Assembly: GCA_050251615.1 (NCBI GenBank)
Contig: JBFWMM010000005.1
Coordinates: 1-64,000, forward strand
Source of the DNA: Sedimentisphaera sp050251615
GTDB taxonomy: Bacteria; Planctomycetota; Phycisphaerae; Sedimentisphaerales; Sedimentisphaeraceae
Length of the DNA: 64,000 nucleotides
Direction: 5' to 3'
Shown here: piece after piece, positions 26,634 through 37,200 of the stretch
How positions within the stretch are numbered: the stretch's first letter is position 1
How the letters are laid out: the number at the start of each line of letters is the position of its first letter
Position numbers and translations under genes: made by a program
The notes under the pieces: model-generated
The model's database searches: none
What the model saw: the letters and a program-made list of their open reading frames with translations, nothing else
Told to the model about the DNA's origin: nothing

Positions 26634-28502
26634 ATGAAGAAACAACTACTCACAGCAATGCTTCTTGTTCAGGCGGTTTGTCTGGCGAAGTGGCAGCCGG
26701 CGGATGTCGGCATGATGACAAAATGGGGCAAAGACGTTACACCACAGAATGCCTGGACGGAGTATCCGCGTCCACAGCTTGTTCGGGAAGACTGGAAGCT
26801 GCTTAACGGCCTCTGGGATTACAAGCTCCAGAGCAAGACAGCCCCCGCTCCCGAAAGTTATGAGAAGCAGATTCTCGTACCGTTCTGCCCCGAGTCTGCG
26901 CTTTCCGGACTCGGCGACAAAGTAACCCCCGGCGACCGAATCTGGTACCACCGCACATTTGTCGTGCCGAAAAACTGGAGCAACAAGCGTGTTATCCTCA
27001 ACTTCGATGCTATCGACTGGGACAGTGCGTTCTGGGTCAACGGTGCGTATGTAGCGGCGCACAAAGGCGCTTACGACCGCATCAGCCTCGACATCACCGA
27101 CTACCTCAAAGACAGCAAGGAGCAGGAGCTCGTTGTCTCTGCCTGGGACCCTACAAATCTCGGCTCACAGGCACGCGGCAAGCAGCGGCTTCAGCAGAGC
27201 GGCATCTGGTACACGCCCGTAAGCGGCATCTGGCAGAGCGTCTGGATGGAGGCTGTGCCGATGGAGGCCTCTATCAAAGAGGTTAAAATTGTGCCCGATA
27301 TTGATGCGAAGACGGTAACCGTTATGCCGATGCTTCTCAATCTTCACGCCGAAAGTTATTCGGTAAAGATTACGGTTAAGGATGGCGATAAGGTTGTCGC
27401 GGAGGGCAGGGCTGCCGCCGATAAGCCCGTTACCATTGCAATAGACAGTCCGAAACTCTGGTCTCCTGATAGTCCTTTCCTGTACGACCTTTCGCTTGAG
27501 CTGGTTAAGGACAAGACCGACAACTCCCCCGAGAAAAGCCTTGAAACGCTCACAAGCTACTTCGGCATGCGTAAGATCAGCCTCGGCGATGGCGCTCACG
27601 GCAAGGAAATGTTCCTCAACAACGCGCCACTCTTTCATTACGGCACGCTCGACCAGGGCTGGTGGCCGGATGGCCTACACACGCCCCCGTCAGATGAAGC
27701 TATGCTCTACGACATCGAGATCACTAAGCAGATGGGCTTCAATATGATCCGCAAGCACATCAAGGTTGAACCGGACAGATGGTTTTACCACTGCGACAAG
27801 CTCGGTATCCTCGTTTGGCAGGATATGCCTTCGGGTATGGTAGTGTTGCCGCGTGAAGGCAGGGACGGTATGGCGCACCCTCAGCAGGTGTTCGACCCGC
27901 GCCCCGACATCAGCCGCAGAAACGATGCCGCCTCGCAGTTTGAGCATGAACTCAGCCGCATGATCGGCACGCACTGCAACCACCCGAGCATAGTTATGTG
28001 GGTTCCGTTCAACGAGGGCTGGGGCCAGTATGATACCGCACGCATTACGAGCCTTATCAAAAACCTCGACCCGACCCGTATTGTGAACGCGGTGAGCGGC
28101 TGGTCTATCCGTCCGTGCGGCGATGTCTATGACATTCACACCTACGACACAAAGCTTCGCATCCCGCCTATGCTGGATGACAGAGCGAGTGTTGTGGGCG
28201 AATTCGGCGGAATTGGGTATGTTGTCGAAGGCCACATCTGGAACCCCGAGATGCGCAACTGGGGCTACCAGAGCTATGATTCCAAAGAGGAGCTGTACAA
28301 CCGCTATGTTGAGAAGTTCGACCAGATCGTTGCGATGAAGGAAATGGGCCTTTGCGGCGCTGTTTACACTCAGACAACAGACGTTGAGGGCGAAGTGAAC
28401 GGGCTTATGACCTACGACCGGGAGGTTGTCAAGTTTGACGTGGAGAAGATGAACAAGCTTCATTCCGTACTCTACGAGCCAAAAGCTAAAAAAAAACCAT
28501 AA
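26634..28502 (+). CDS. secreted glycoside hydrolase family 2 protein
   Basis: A 622-residue exported GH2 enzyme (beta-galactosidase/beta-glucuronidase superfamily). After the signal peptide (residues 1-18) come the sugar-binding sandwich (LLNGLWDYKLQ, IWYHRTFVVPKNW, AFWVNGAYVAAHKGAYDRISLDIT), an Ig-like domain, and the barrel with acid/base Glu461 in VPFNEGWGQYD and nucleophile Glu523 in SVVGEFGGIGY. At 622 residues it lacks extra C-terminal domains. It lies 69 bp after the GH51 gene with AGAAGGGG before the ATG. Its last codons are in a run of nine A (28488-28496) followed by CCA TAA. A single added A, or a -1 slip there, would carry reading directly into the GH43 frame that follows without a start codon. 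Confidence 0.88.
   Translation: MKKQLLTAMLLVQAVCLAKWQPADVGMMTKWGKDVTPQNAWTEYPRPQLVREDWKLLNGLWDYKLQSKTAPAPESYEKQILVPFCPESALSGLGDKVTPGDRIWYHRTFVVPKNWSNKRVILNFDAIDWDSAFWVNGAYVAAHKGAYDRISLDITDYLKDSKEQELVVSAWDPTNLGSQARGKQRLQQSGIWYTPVSGIWQSVWMEAVPMEASIKEVKIVPDIDAKTVTVMPMLLNLHAESYSVKITVKDGDKVVAEGRAAADKPVTIAIDSPKLWSPDSPFLYDLSLELVKDKTDNSPEKSLETLTSYFGMRKISLGDGAHGKEMFLNNAPLFHYGTLDQGWWPDGLHTPPSDEAMLYDIEITKQMGFNMIRKHIKVEPDRWFYHCDKLGILVWQDMPSGMVVLPREGRDGMAHPQQVFDPRPDISRRNDAASQFEHELSRMIGTHCNHPSIVMWVPFNEGWGQYDTARITSLIKNLDPTRIVNAVSGWSIRPCGDVYDIHTYDTKLRIPPMLDDRASVVGEFGGIGYVVEGHIWNPEMRNWGYQSYDSKEELYNRYVEKFDQIVAMKEMGLCGAVYTQTTDVEGEVNGLMTYDREVVKFDVEKMNKLHSVLYEPKAKKKP
28488..28502 (+). promoter_or_regulatory. A9 tract at GH2/GH43 junction: possible slippage or frameshift site
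   Basis: Nine consecutive A (28488-28496) just before the GH2 stop TAA (28500-28502). In the -1 frame the codons continue AAA AAA ACC ATA AAT without a stop through the whole GH43 domain. Runs of nine A are known to promote transcriptional slippage in bacteria; a one-base assembly or sequencing error is the plain alternative. Confidence 0.5.
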
Positions 28503-29539
28503 ATAAAGAAACCATAGCCGCGGGGATCGAGGCTTATGACAGGGCGGTATTCGTCAAAGACGGCTGGATTCGCGACCCGTTCATAACCCTCGCCCCCGAT
28601 GGCTATTATTACCTCACCGGTACCACGCAACTACCCGGCGATGAGCGTGAAGTTACCGACAAGTACAACACAGGCCTCGGCAACAAGAGCGCTGTGGGCT
28701 GGAAGATGAAGCTTTGGCGCAGTGAAGACCTCGTCAGCTGGGAGAGTCTCGGCACACCTTACACGCTGAAAGACGGTATCTGGGCAACAGAAAAACCTGA
28801 GCGCTTCGAGACAACCCCGCAAAGCGAATGGCGCCTATGGGCTCCCGAGCTACATCTTATCAACGGCAAATGGTTTATCGTGCATACGAGCCCCTCGCCT
28901 GTAAACGGAGCGAATTTGTCCGTTACAGCCGGCGACACATTTGAAGGGCCGTTCGCAAATCCGATGGGCGCAGATATTCAAAGACGCCACGACCCCTCGC
29001 TGTTTGTGGATGAGGGGAAAGTGTGGCTGCTCTGGGGCAACACTCAGATTGCACTGCTGAAAGATGATTTTTCCGGCATTATCGGTGAGCCCGTTGATAT
29101 TGGCCCATCCGATCATCGTATCGGTCATGAGGGTTGCCTGATGAAGAAGATCGGTGAGAAGTATGTGCTGTTCGGCACGGGCTGGTCAACCGACAAAGGC
29201 CGCCACGGCACCTACAACCTCTATTACTGTACAGCACACAAGTCAACAGGCCCCTTTGGACCGCGCAAATTTGCCGGCCGCTTCCTTGGACACGGCACGC
29301 CGTTCATCGATAAGCAGGGCAGATGGTGGTGTACGGCGTTTTACAACGCCAATCTCCCGCCGATTACAGCGGAAGAAATCAAGACAACCGACTGCTCTAC
29401 AACCGCCTATACAATCAACGAGCAAGGCGTAACGCTCGTGCCGCTGGATGTAAGAGTGCTTGATGACGGCGAGATCTATATTCGCGCCGCAGACCCCGAT
29501 TATGCTTCACCGGGCGCGGAGGAAGTGCAGAAGTTCTGA
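28490..29539 (+). CDS. GH43-like domain without its own start codon, probably fused to GH2
   Basis: An open frame of 349 codons bounded by TAA at 28487-28489. The conserved GH43 N-terminus VKDGWIRDPFITLAPDGYYYLTG (shown in parts: RDPFI holds the catalytic base) begins 57 bases after the GH2 stop, yet there is no ATG, GTG or TTG upstream of it; the first usable start (GTG at 28694) would remove the base. Later blades are intact: EWRLWAPELHLINGKWFIVH, RRHDPSLFVDEGKVWLLWG, HRIGHEGCLMKKIGEKYVLFG and HGTPFIDKQGRWWCTAFYN. With a -1 shift at the A9 tract the product would be one GH2-GH43 polypeptide of about 970 residues. GH43 enzymes act mainly on arabinose or galactose linkages. A terminator follows 24 bases after the stop. 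Confidence 0.75.
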   Translation, partial: KKTINKETIAAGIEAYDRAVFVKDGWIRDPFITLAPDGYYYLTGTTQLPGDEREVTDKYNTGLGNKSAVGWKMKLWRSEDLVSWESLGTPYTLKDGIWATEKPERFETTPQSEWRLWAPELHLINGKWFIVHTSPSPVNGANLSVTAGDTFEGPFANPMGADIQRRHDPSLFVDEGKVWLLWGNTQIALLKDDFSGIIGEPVDIGPSDHRIGHEGCLMKKIGEKYVLFGTGWSTDKGRHGTYNLYYCTAHKSTGPFGPRKFAGRFLGHGTPFIDKQGRWWCTAFYNANLPPITAEEIKTTDCSTTAYTINEQGVTLVPLDVRVLDDGEIYIRAADPDYASPGAEEVQKF

Positions 29540-29563
29540 GCAGATCTTTGAGAGAACAGCGTG

Positions 29564-29597
29564 AGCCCCCCCTGGTTTAACCGCCTCGGGGCTTTTT
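29564..29597 (+). terminator. terminator after the GH43 domain
   Basis: Stem AGCCCC (29564-29569) with GGGGCT (29588-29593) followed by T4-5. It closes the GH51 / GH2-GH43 transcription unit. Confidence 0.8.
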
Positions 29598-29833
29598 GCG
29601 TTTACGGCAATACGGTCTTTTCAGCGAAAATGCAGTAGATTTTTCTGAATTGCCTGCTTGATGAGCAAAGGCATTATATCTTCAGGTGAAGTAATATTAG
29701 GTGGCACCTGCTGTGTCAAAATCCGTAAAAAAAATGCCAAAAAAAGTATTTCATCAAAACGAGATTGTGCGATAATAAACTTATATCATCGCGAAATGAG
29801 TTAAGTTTGGATATTGAAAAAGGTTCGGTTGTT

Positions 29834-30688
29834 ATGAAAAGAAAAGCATTCACGCTTATTGAGTTGTTGGTTGTCATATCAATTATAGCACTCCTTATGG
29901 CGATTCTTATGCCGGCGCTCGGGCGTGCAAGGGATCAGGCGAAGAAGATTACCTGCTCGGCGAATCTGCGTTCTCTGGCGCAGGCTACTCTTTCTTATGT
30001 AAATGATAACAGCGACAGGGTTCCTTATTCCTCGAGCACTTACACGTATTCCAGCAGCGGCAGGACGGTTGCCGGATGGGTAGGTTGTACGAGCGATCTG
30101 GGTACGAGCGACCCTTTCAAGCTTGAATACCAGATTGAAGGCAGTCCGGACTATCAATACCCAACAGGCATCAAGAACGCCCAGCTCTGGCCATACTTGG
30201 AGAGTACAAAGTGCTGGAGGTGCCCTGCAGACCAGGATAAAGACAGCCTGCGCAGCTACTGCATGAGCGCACAGTACATGAGTAACAAATATGATTCATC
30301 GTTCGGCTCTATCTACTACGACCCCGCACACCCGAAAATATACAAGAGGATGTCGGAACAGCGTTCCCCCTCAAATCGTTTTTTGTTTATTGATTGCCTC
30401 GGGCGCAACGCGGACGCCTATTTCGCGCTCTGGTACAGCTCGCCGATGTGGTGGAACATACCGAATTTCAAGCACTCCGGTGGCACGGTAAACGGATACG
30501 CCGACGGACATATTGAGCAGTATAAGTTTGAGAAGAATATGATTGAAGAGGCCGAGCTTGCGTACGAGGAAGCGCGCACAGGCTCAAATCCATCATACCA
30601 AATGCCGCAGAGATCTATGGAGAGCAAGGATCTCGTGTTCTTCCAGAGAGCTGTCTGGGGCGAACCGGGTTACGATACAGACTTCTGA
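29834..30688 (+). CDS. prepilin-type N-methylation protein (type II secretion/pseudopilin-like)
   Basis: A 284-residue protein beginning MKRKAFTLIELLVVISIIALL, the class III leader with cleavage after KA and methylated Phe, then a hydrophobic alpha-1 helix with the conserved Glu at +5. Conserved followers are GRARDQAKKITCSANLRSLAQA and a C-terminal SGGTVNGYADGHIEQYKF, the H-x9-DG-like tail common in Planctomycetota paralogues. These pseudopilin-like proteins are abundant in the phylum; their roles are mostly unknown, with surface filaments or secretion proposed. I chose ATG 29834, preceded by AAAAAGG, over an in-frame ATG at 29765, because it places the leader at the N-terminus. It stands alone between two terminators. 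Confidence 0.85.
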   Translation: MKRKAFTLIELLVVISIIALLMAILMPALGRARDQAKKITCSANLRSLAQATLSYVNDNSDRVPYSSSTYTYSSSGRTVAGWVGCTSDLGTSDPFKLEYQIEGSPDYQYPTGIKNAQLWPYLESTKCWRCPADQDKDSLRSYCMSAQYMSNKYDSSFGSIYYDPAHPKIYKRMSEQRSPSNRFLFIDCLGRNADAYFALWYSSPMWWNIPNFKHSGGTVNGYADGHIEQYKFEKNMIEEAELAYEEARTGSNPSYQMPQRSMESKDLVFFQRAVWGEPGYDTDF

Positions 30689-30718
30689 CAGATTTGCACA
30701 TAATAACAGAAACAAAAG

Positions 30719-30754
30719 ACGACCGCTGGCTTAGGGCTTGTGGTCGTTTTTTTT
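30719..30754 (+). terminator. terminator of the prepilin-type gene
   Basis: Stem ACGACC (30719-30724) with GGTCGT (30742-30747), followed by T8, 31 bases beyond the stop codon. Confidence 0.85.
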
Positions 30755-30877
30755 GGTAATTGCGAGGCGAGCCACAGCAGCTTCAAGCCTGTGCAGAGGA
30801 ACAAATTAAATTGACAAAATCAAAACTCAATCAATCGTAAAGTGTGTTGTACATACTTTCAGGAGGATGCTTTTTAT

Positions 30878-31231
30878 TGAAGCTCCGGCAAACCTTCGAT
30901 TTTTTTATTAATTACTCAAAAATAATGTTCTTTGCCGATGCGCCGGAATGATATTTTGCTTGAATACGCCTGTTCGAAATGATACAATGAACCTGTTCTT
31001 ACAANNNNNNNNNNNNNNNNNNNNNNNNNNNNNNNNNNNNNNNNNNNNNNNNNNNNNNNNNNNNNNNNNNNNNNNNNNNNNNNNNNNNNNNNNNNNNNNN
31101 NNNNTGAAGCTCCGGCAAACCTTCGATTTTTTTATTAATTACTCAAAAATAATGTTCTTTGCCGATGCGCCGGAATGATATTTTGCTTGAATACGCCTGT
31201 TCGAAATGATACAATGAACCTGTTCTTACAA
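30878..31231. repeat. 127-bp direct duplication flanking a 100-N gap (assembly artefact)
   Basis: Bases 30878-31004 equal 31105-31231, separated by N at 31005-31104. Length and arrangement match the gaps at 22581 and 48243. The duplicated segment is the promoter region of the giant gene; the copy next to the gene (31105-31231) is the one to use. The remaining 30755-30877 shows nothing I can support. Confidence 0.9.
31187..31215 (+). promoter_or_regulatory. sigma-70-type promoter of the giant gene
   Basis: TTGAAT (31187-31192), a 17-base spacer and TACAAT (31210-31215), 47 bases before the ATG at 31263. The ribosome site AAGGAAG (31251-31257) lies five bases before that ATG. Confidence 0.65.
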
Positions 31232-31262
31232 GGGAAAATACCTCGTTGTGAAGGAAGTTGTT

Positions 31263-34200
31263 ATGTGTAAAACAAGGTTTGTTTTGGCGTTGGTACTGCT
31301 CGCCTCTATGCCTCTCATGGCGTTCAGCGGAGGCGACGGCAGCTCATTGAATCCCTATAAAATCTCTACCGCATCGGACCTCCTGGCTGTTAACGCCAAT
31401 CTTGCCGCTCACTACGAGCTGGCGGCGGATATCGATCTTGCCGGTAACTCATACTCTCAGGACATAATCGGCGAGGGCTCGGCAAGCCCATTTGAGGGCA
31501 CGTTCGACGGCAAAGGCCATACAATCAGCAATATGGCAATCGACACTGCAAACAATGCCGACTACTGCGGTCTTTTCGGCTATGTAGCGGCAGGGGCGGT
31601 AGTGAAGAACGTGAATATGGCAGATGTCGTGCTTACGGGCGGCGATTATGTCTCAGCTCTTTGCGGGGCCAATTACGGCACAATCATAAACTGTACCGCA
31701 AGCGGCACGATTGATTCGCACTATGTTTGTGGTGGTATTTGCGGAGATAATTACGGAAGCATATTTGGTTGTAGCAGCAGCGTTGATGTAACAACTACAT
31801 ACTACCATACCGGCTCACTTGTCGGCTTTAACCATGCTCTTATAAAAAACTGCTCGGCGAGCGGTGATGTCGTCAGTACGCAAAACGATGCGGGCGGTCT
31901 TGTTGGCCGCAACGACGGGCGCGTGATAGAGTGTTCGGCATCGGGCAATGTAGGCACAAGCTCCAATTACGGCGGCGCTCTTATCGGATATTGCAACAAC
32001 GGCTCCGCAGTCAATTGCTACGCAACGGGCAACACAAACGCAGGTAGCCAGGCGGGCGGTCTTATCGGGTACGCGGCAAGTTCAATGATAGTAAACTGCT
32101 ATTCTACGGGAATCCCCACTGCGAACGGCAATGCGGGTGGGCTTATCGGATATAATGTTTCGTCAACTGTGAGCGGTTGTTTCTGGGACACCGAAACAAG
32201 CGGTACCGAGTCTGGCGCAGCAGGCGGGGCCGGCAAAACAACGATAGAGATGCAGACCGCAGAAACTTTTGCTAATATGGGCTGGCCTGAATGGGTGTGG
32301 CGGCTTGAAGACGGCAGCTATCCTGAGTTGCAGTCAGAATCACCGGCAAACCGGATGGTGCCCGATGTGTGCGGGATGAGCGCGGCACAGGCACAGTCGG
32401 CTGTGGCAAATAAGGGATTTGCGGTCGGCGGCGTTGAATATGTTGCAAGCTGGCAGACAGAAGCAGGCAAGGCAATCGGCGTTGATGCGCCGGCAAATGG
32501 TTACGTGCCGGCAGGTTCTACTCTCAAGATATTCATTTCGACAGGTGCAGGAGCCGCAGACGGCTCCAAGTCAAACCCATACCCGATTGCATCGCAGGAA
32601 GACTTTGACGCGATAGACTCGCTTATCACTGATATACCTGACGCGCCTGATGAGATCGCAGGCTGTTTCGAGCTTACAAGGGATATTTATTTCAATTCGT
32701 ACAGCTCATATACCACCGCCGTAGTGGCAAGGCCCGGCGATACATACTTCACCGGCACATTTGACGGCAACGGGTATCTTGTAAGCGGACTCAATATCGT
32801 TCACAAAGACAGCGACTACAACGGCCTCTTCCGTCAGATCGGCGCAGGTGGTAAAGTGTCGAATCTTTCTATCGCAGACAGCTTCATATCAACTGATCAG
32901 TTCAGCGGCCTGCTCTGCGGAAAGAACTACGGCCGCATCACAGATTGCAGCACAGGTGGTTATGTTAGTGCAAACTACTGCTCCGGCGGCCTGTCAGGTT
33001 GGAACGATGGAAAAGTAAGCAGATGTGAAAGCAATGTTAATATAGTCGCAAACGGCACATACACCGGCGTATTCTGCGGCGGCAGCAGTGGTACGATTAC
33101 CGAATGCAGGGCATACGGAGATATCACTTCAACGACCGATCATGTCGGCGGGTTTGTCGGCCAGAATCTCGGGATAATTGCAAGATGCTTCGCAACGGGA
33201 AATGCTTCGGGAAACAGCCACGTGGGCGGATTTGTCGGTGAAAATTACGGTAACGGTTATAATGCAACGATTGTTGACTGTTACGCGACAGGCGATGCAT
33301 ACGGCGCCGGCTACGACACCGGCGGTTTTGCCGGCTATGGCTACTACTCACGCATCATCGACTGTTACAGTACAGGCGTTCCGACAGGAAACAACTACGT
33401 CGGCGGTTTTGCCGGCTACGACGACTACTCACAGCACACAAACTGCTTCTGGGACAAAGAGACAAGCGCAATTACCACAAGCTGGGGCGGCACCGGCAAG
33501 ACGAGCGCCGAAATGCAGTCGCAGGGTACGTTCACAGAGGTCAACTGGAGTGAAGACGTCTGGCTTATGGCAGATGGCAACTATCCGCAGCTTGTGTTCG
33601 AGAGTTCAATCTCTCCGGTGATGCCGGAAGTTTATGATCTCAGCGCCGCGGAAGCGCAGAGTCTGCTCGCCGGCGCCGGTTACGACGTAAATACGGTTTA
33701 TGTCGCAAGCTGGCAGGTGCCGCAGGGCGAGGCTATTGGCGTAAACGCAAACGCGGGTAAAAGATACCCCGCATCTTTCGCTGTTGAGCTGTATGTTTCA
33801 ACAGGCGCAGGCTCCGCGGACGGCTCAGAGGCAAATCCATATCCGATTGCCTGCGTTGCCGATATTGAGGCGATCAATTCGCTTATCACGGTTATTGAAG
33901 GCGATTCTGACGTAATTGAAGGATGTTTCGAGCTTACTAGAGACATATATTTCAGCACAGACACTTTTTACACAACATCCCTCATATCTCAGGCAACTGA
34001 CACAAACTTTCAGGGTGTTTTTGATGGTGCGGGTTTCAAGATAGACGGCCTTGCAATCCTGCACAGCCAGAATGATTACATCGGTTTGTTTGCGAGAATC
34101 GGTGCAGGCGGAGAAGTTTACGACCTCAATATTACAAACTGCAATGTCGCAGCTGACGAACGCTGCGGTGCGATAGCCTCATACAACTTCGGTCTGATAG

Positions 34201-37200
34201 AGAATTGTACCGCCGATGGTGTTATGTATGCCGGCTACGCCCCGGGCGGCATCGTTTCGCATAACTACGGCACTGTAAAAGGCTGCCGGAGCGATGTGCC
34301 AATATATTCATACGGCTCGTATTGCGGGGGAATTTGCGGCTACAACAACGGCAGCGTTGTCGAATGCATTGCTCTCGGTGATGTTATATCGTCGAACGAG
34401 CGTGTCGGCGGTATTGCCGGCGATAACAGAGCAACCATCCGCAGATGCTTTGCAAGTGGGAATGTCCGCGGGACGAGCTATGTGGGTGGTTTGGCAGGGT
34501 ACTGCTACTACGCAACAATTTCCGACAGCTACGCGACAGGCAATGCCCATGGCACAAGCTACCACACCGGCGGCTTTGTCGGCTACAGCACTTATTCACG
34601 TATCCTCAATTGCTACAGTACCGGCATTCCGACCGGAAACAACTACGTCGGCGGTTTTGCCGGCTATGACTACTACTCACAGCACACAAACTGCTTCTGG
34701 AATATAGAGACAAGCGCAATTACCACAAGCTGGGGCGGCTCAGGTAAGACAACAGCCCTGATGCAGACCCCGAACACGTTTACAGATGCAAGCTGGAGCA
34801 GCGGCAACTGGCTCTTTGCAGATGGCAGTTACCCCGAGCTGTTTTTCAAGAATACGACAGCTCCTGCCATGCCGAATGTTTACGGACTTGGCGCCGAAGA
34901 GGCGCGCGCTGAGCTTGAGCAGGCCGGCTATACGGTAAACTCGGTACAAGTATCAAGCTGGCAGACGCCGGCAGGTGAGGCAGTCGGCGTGAACGCAAGC
35001 CCCTACGACAGGCTTCCGACATCTTGCGTGGTTGATCTGTATGTTTCTACGGGCGCAGGTTCTGCGGATGGTTCGCGGGCAAATCCATACCCGATTGCGA
35101 GCGTAGCTGATATTGAGGCTATTAATTTGCTCGTTACGGTGATTGAGGAGGCTCCCGATACTATTGAAGGGTGGTTTGAGCTTACGAGGGATATTTATTT
35201 CAGCCCCTATGAGGTCTATTCAACCTCTATCATCGGGCAAAATTCAGACACATTCTTCAACGGTTCATTTGATGGATGCGGCTTTACCATTTACAATCTC
35301 ATTATTCAAGACAACAACAATGACTATCTCGGCCTGTTCTCCAAGATTGGTGAGAGCGGCAGGGTTTACGACCTCGCGCTACTGAATTGTAGCCTTGCGG
35401 CGGATGAACGCAGCGGCATAATCTGCTCTTACAATAGCGGCTCAATCGAAAACTGCCATATAGCGGGCGTGATTAACGCGGGCTATATATCTGGCGGCAT
35501 AGCGGCTTGGAACTACGGCACTATAACAGGTTGCGAAACAGACGTAGCCATTTATTCCTACAGCTCATACAGCGGTGGCATCTGCGGCGGCAACAGCGGT
35601 TCTGTTATTCAGTGTTCCTCTGATGGCGATATAACAGCTTCCAGCTCGTATATAGGCGCTCTTGTCGGGCGAAATGATGCGGTTGTCCTGCAAAGCCATG
35701 CAAGCGGCAGCGTTAGCGGAACCGTCTATGTGGGCGGGCTTATCGGAAGAGGGGAGAGAGACGGCAAGGCGGTGGACTGCTACGCTACAGGCAACGCAAG
35801 CGGCGAAAGCCAGATCGGTGGCCTCATCGGCTACAACAACTACGGAACACTTGTGCACTGCTACGCAACAGGCACAGCATCCGGAACGGGCTCAAGTATC
35901 GGCGGCCTGACCGGCTATCAGTACGACAGCCGCTCTTTCAGCTGTTTCTGGGACACTGAGACCTCCGGCCTCTCGTGGAGCAATGACGGATACGGCAGGA
36001 CAAGCGCCCAGATGAAAACGCCCGAGACATTTACGAGTTCAGGCTGGGACGAGAGTGTGTGGAAATTCGCCCCGAACAGCTACCCAGTTCTGGCATACGA
36101 GTCTTCAAACGGCGTAGTAATGCCTGATGTGCATGGGTTGAGTGCGGCAGATGCGCAGGCAATTATCGCTACCGCGGGATTTACCCTCGGTAGCACGATA
36201 GCCACACCAAGCTGGCAGGTGCCGGCGGGCGAAGTGATTGGCGTAAACGCGCAAATCGGCGCAGCGTACCCCACATCTTACACAGTTGACATATATGTTT
36301 CTACGGGCGCCGGAGAAGCGGACGGCTCAGAGACATATCCATACCCGATTGCGAGCGTAGCTGATATTGATGCGATTAATTCGCTCGTTACGGTCATTGA
36401 GGAGGCTCCCGATGAGATTACGGGATACTTCGCTCAGACAGCGGATATTTATTTTGATGCGCACGATTTCCGCACAACAGCTCTCGTAAGCCCGATGGCA
36501 GACACCTACTTCCAAGGGAGCTTCAACGGCAACGGATTCGCAATTTACGGAATGAGTATCGCGCACAGGGACAACGACTATCTCGGTCTCTTTGCACGGA
36601 TAGGCTCAGAAGCCAAGGTTACAGGCGTTGACATTGAAGAGGTGTTCGTCTTTGGCGATGATTATATCGGTGCGCTCTGCGGCACCAGCAGCGGCCTTGT
36701 TGCAGACTGCTCTGTAAGCGGTTTAATCAGCTCTGACTATATGACAGGCGGCCTCATCGGGCGCAACTACGGCTCGGTTACAAGGTGTCGCAGTGATGTT
36801 CGCATGGATGCCTACAGCACATATACGGGAGGGCTTGTAGGCTCTAATGACGGCTCGATAGCAAACAGCTTCGCCACCGGAAATGTAACTTCGAGAGGCG
36901 GCGATACCGGCGGACTTGCCGGCGAGAACTACTATGGCTCGATAGCAAACAGCTACGCAACCGGCGATGTAAGCGGGAGCAATTCCACCGGTGGCCTCTG
37001 CGGCTACAACTACTACGCCGTAATATCAAACTCCTATGCCACAGGCAATGCAACAGGAGCAAGCCAGGTCGGCGGGCTCATCGGGTATTGCTATGAGGCG
37101 AGAGTATATAACTGCTACTCAACAGGCGCTCCAGCCGGAAGCAGCAACGTTGGAGGCCTATGCGGACAAACATCATACACTACAGTCCTCAACAGCTTCT

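Noticed and set aside
29702..29717. Sigma-54-like TGGCAC before the prepilin-type gene
   Set aside because: The -24 half is present but the -12 half reads GTGTC, matching only two of five consensus bases.
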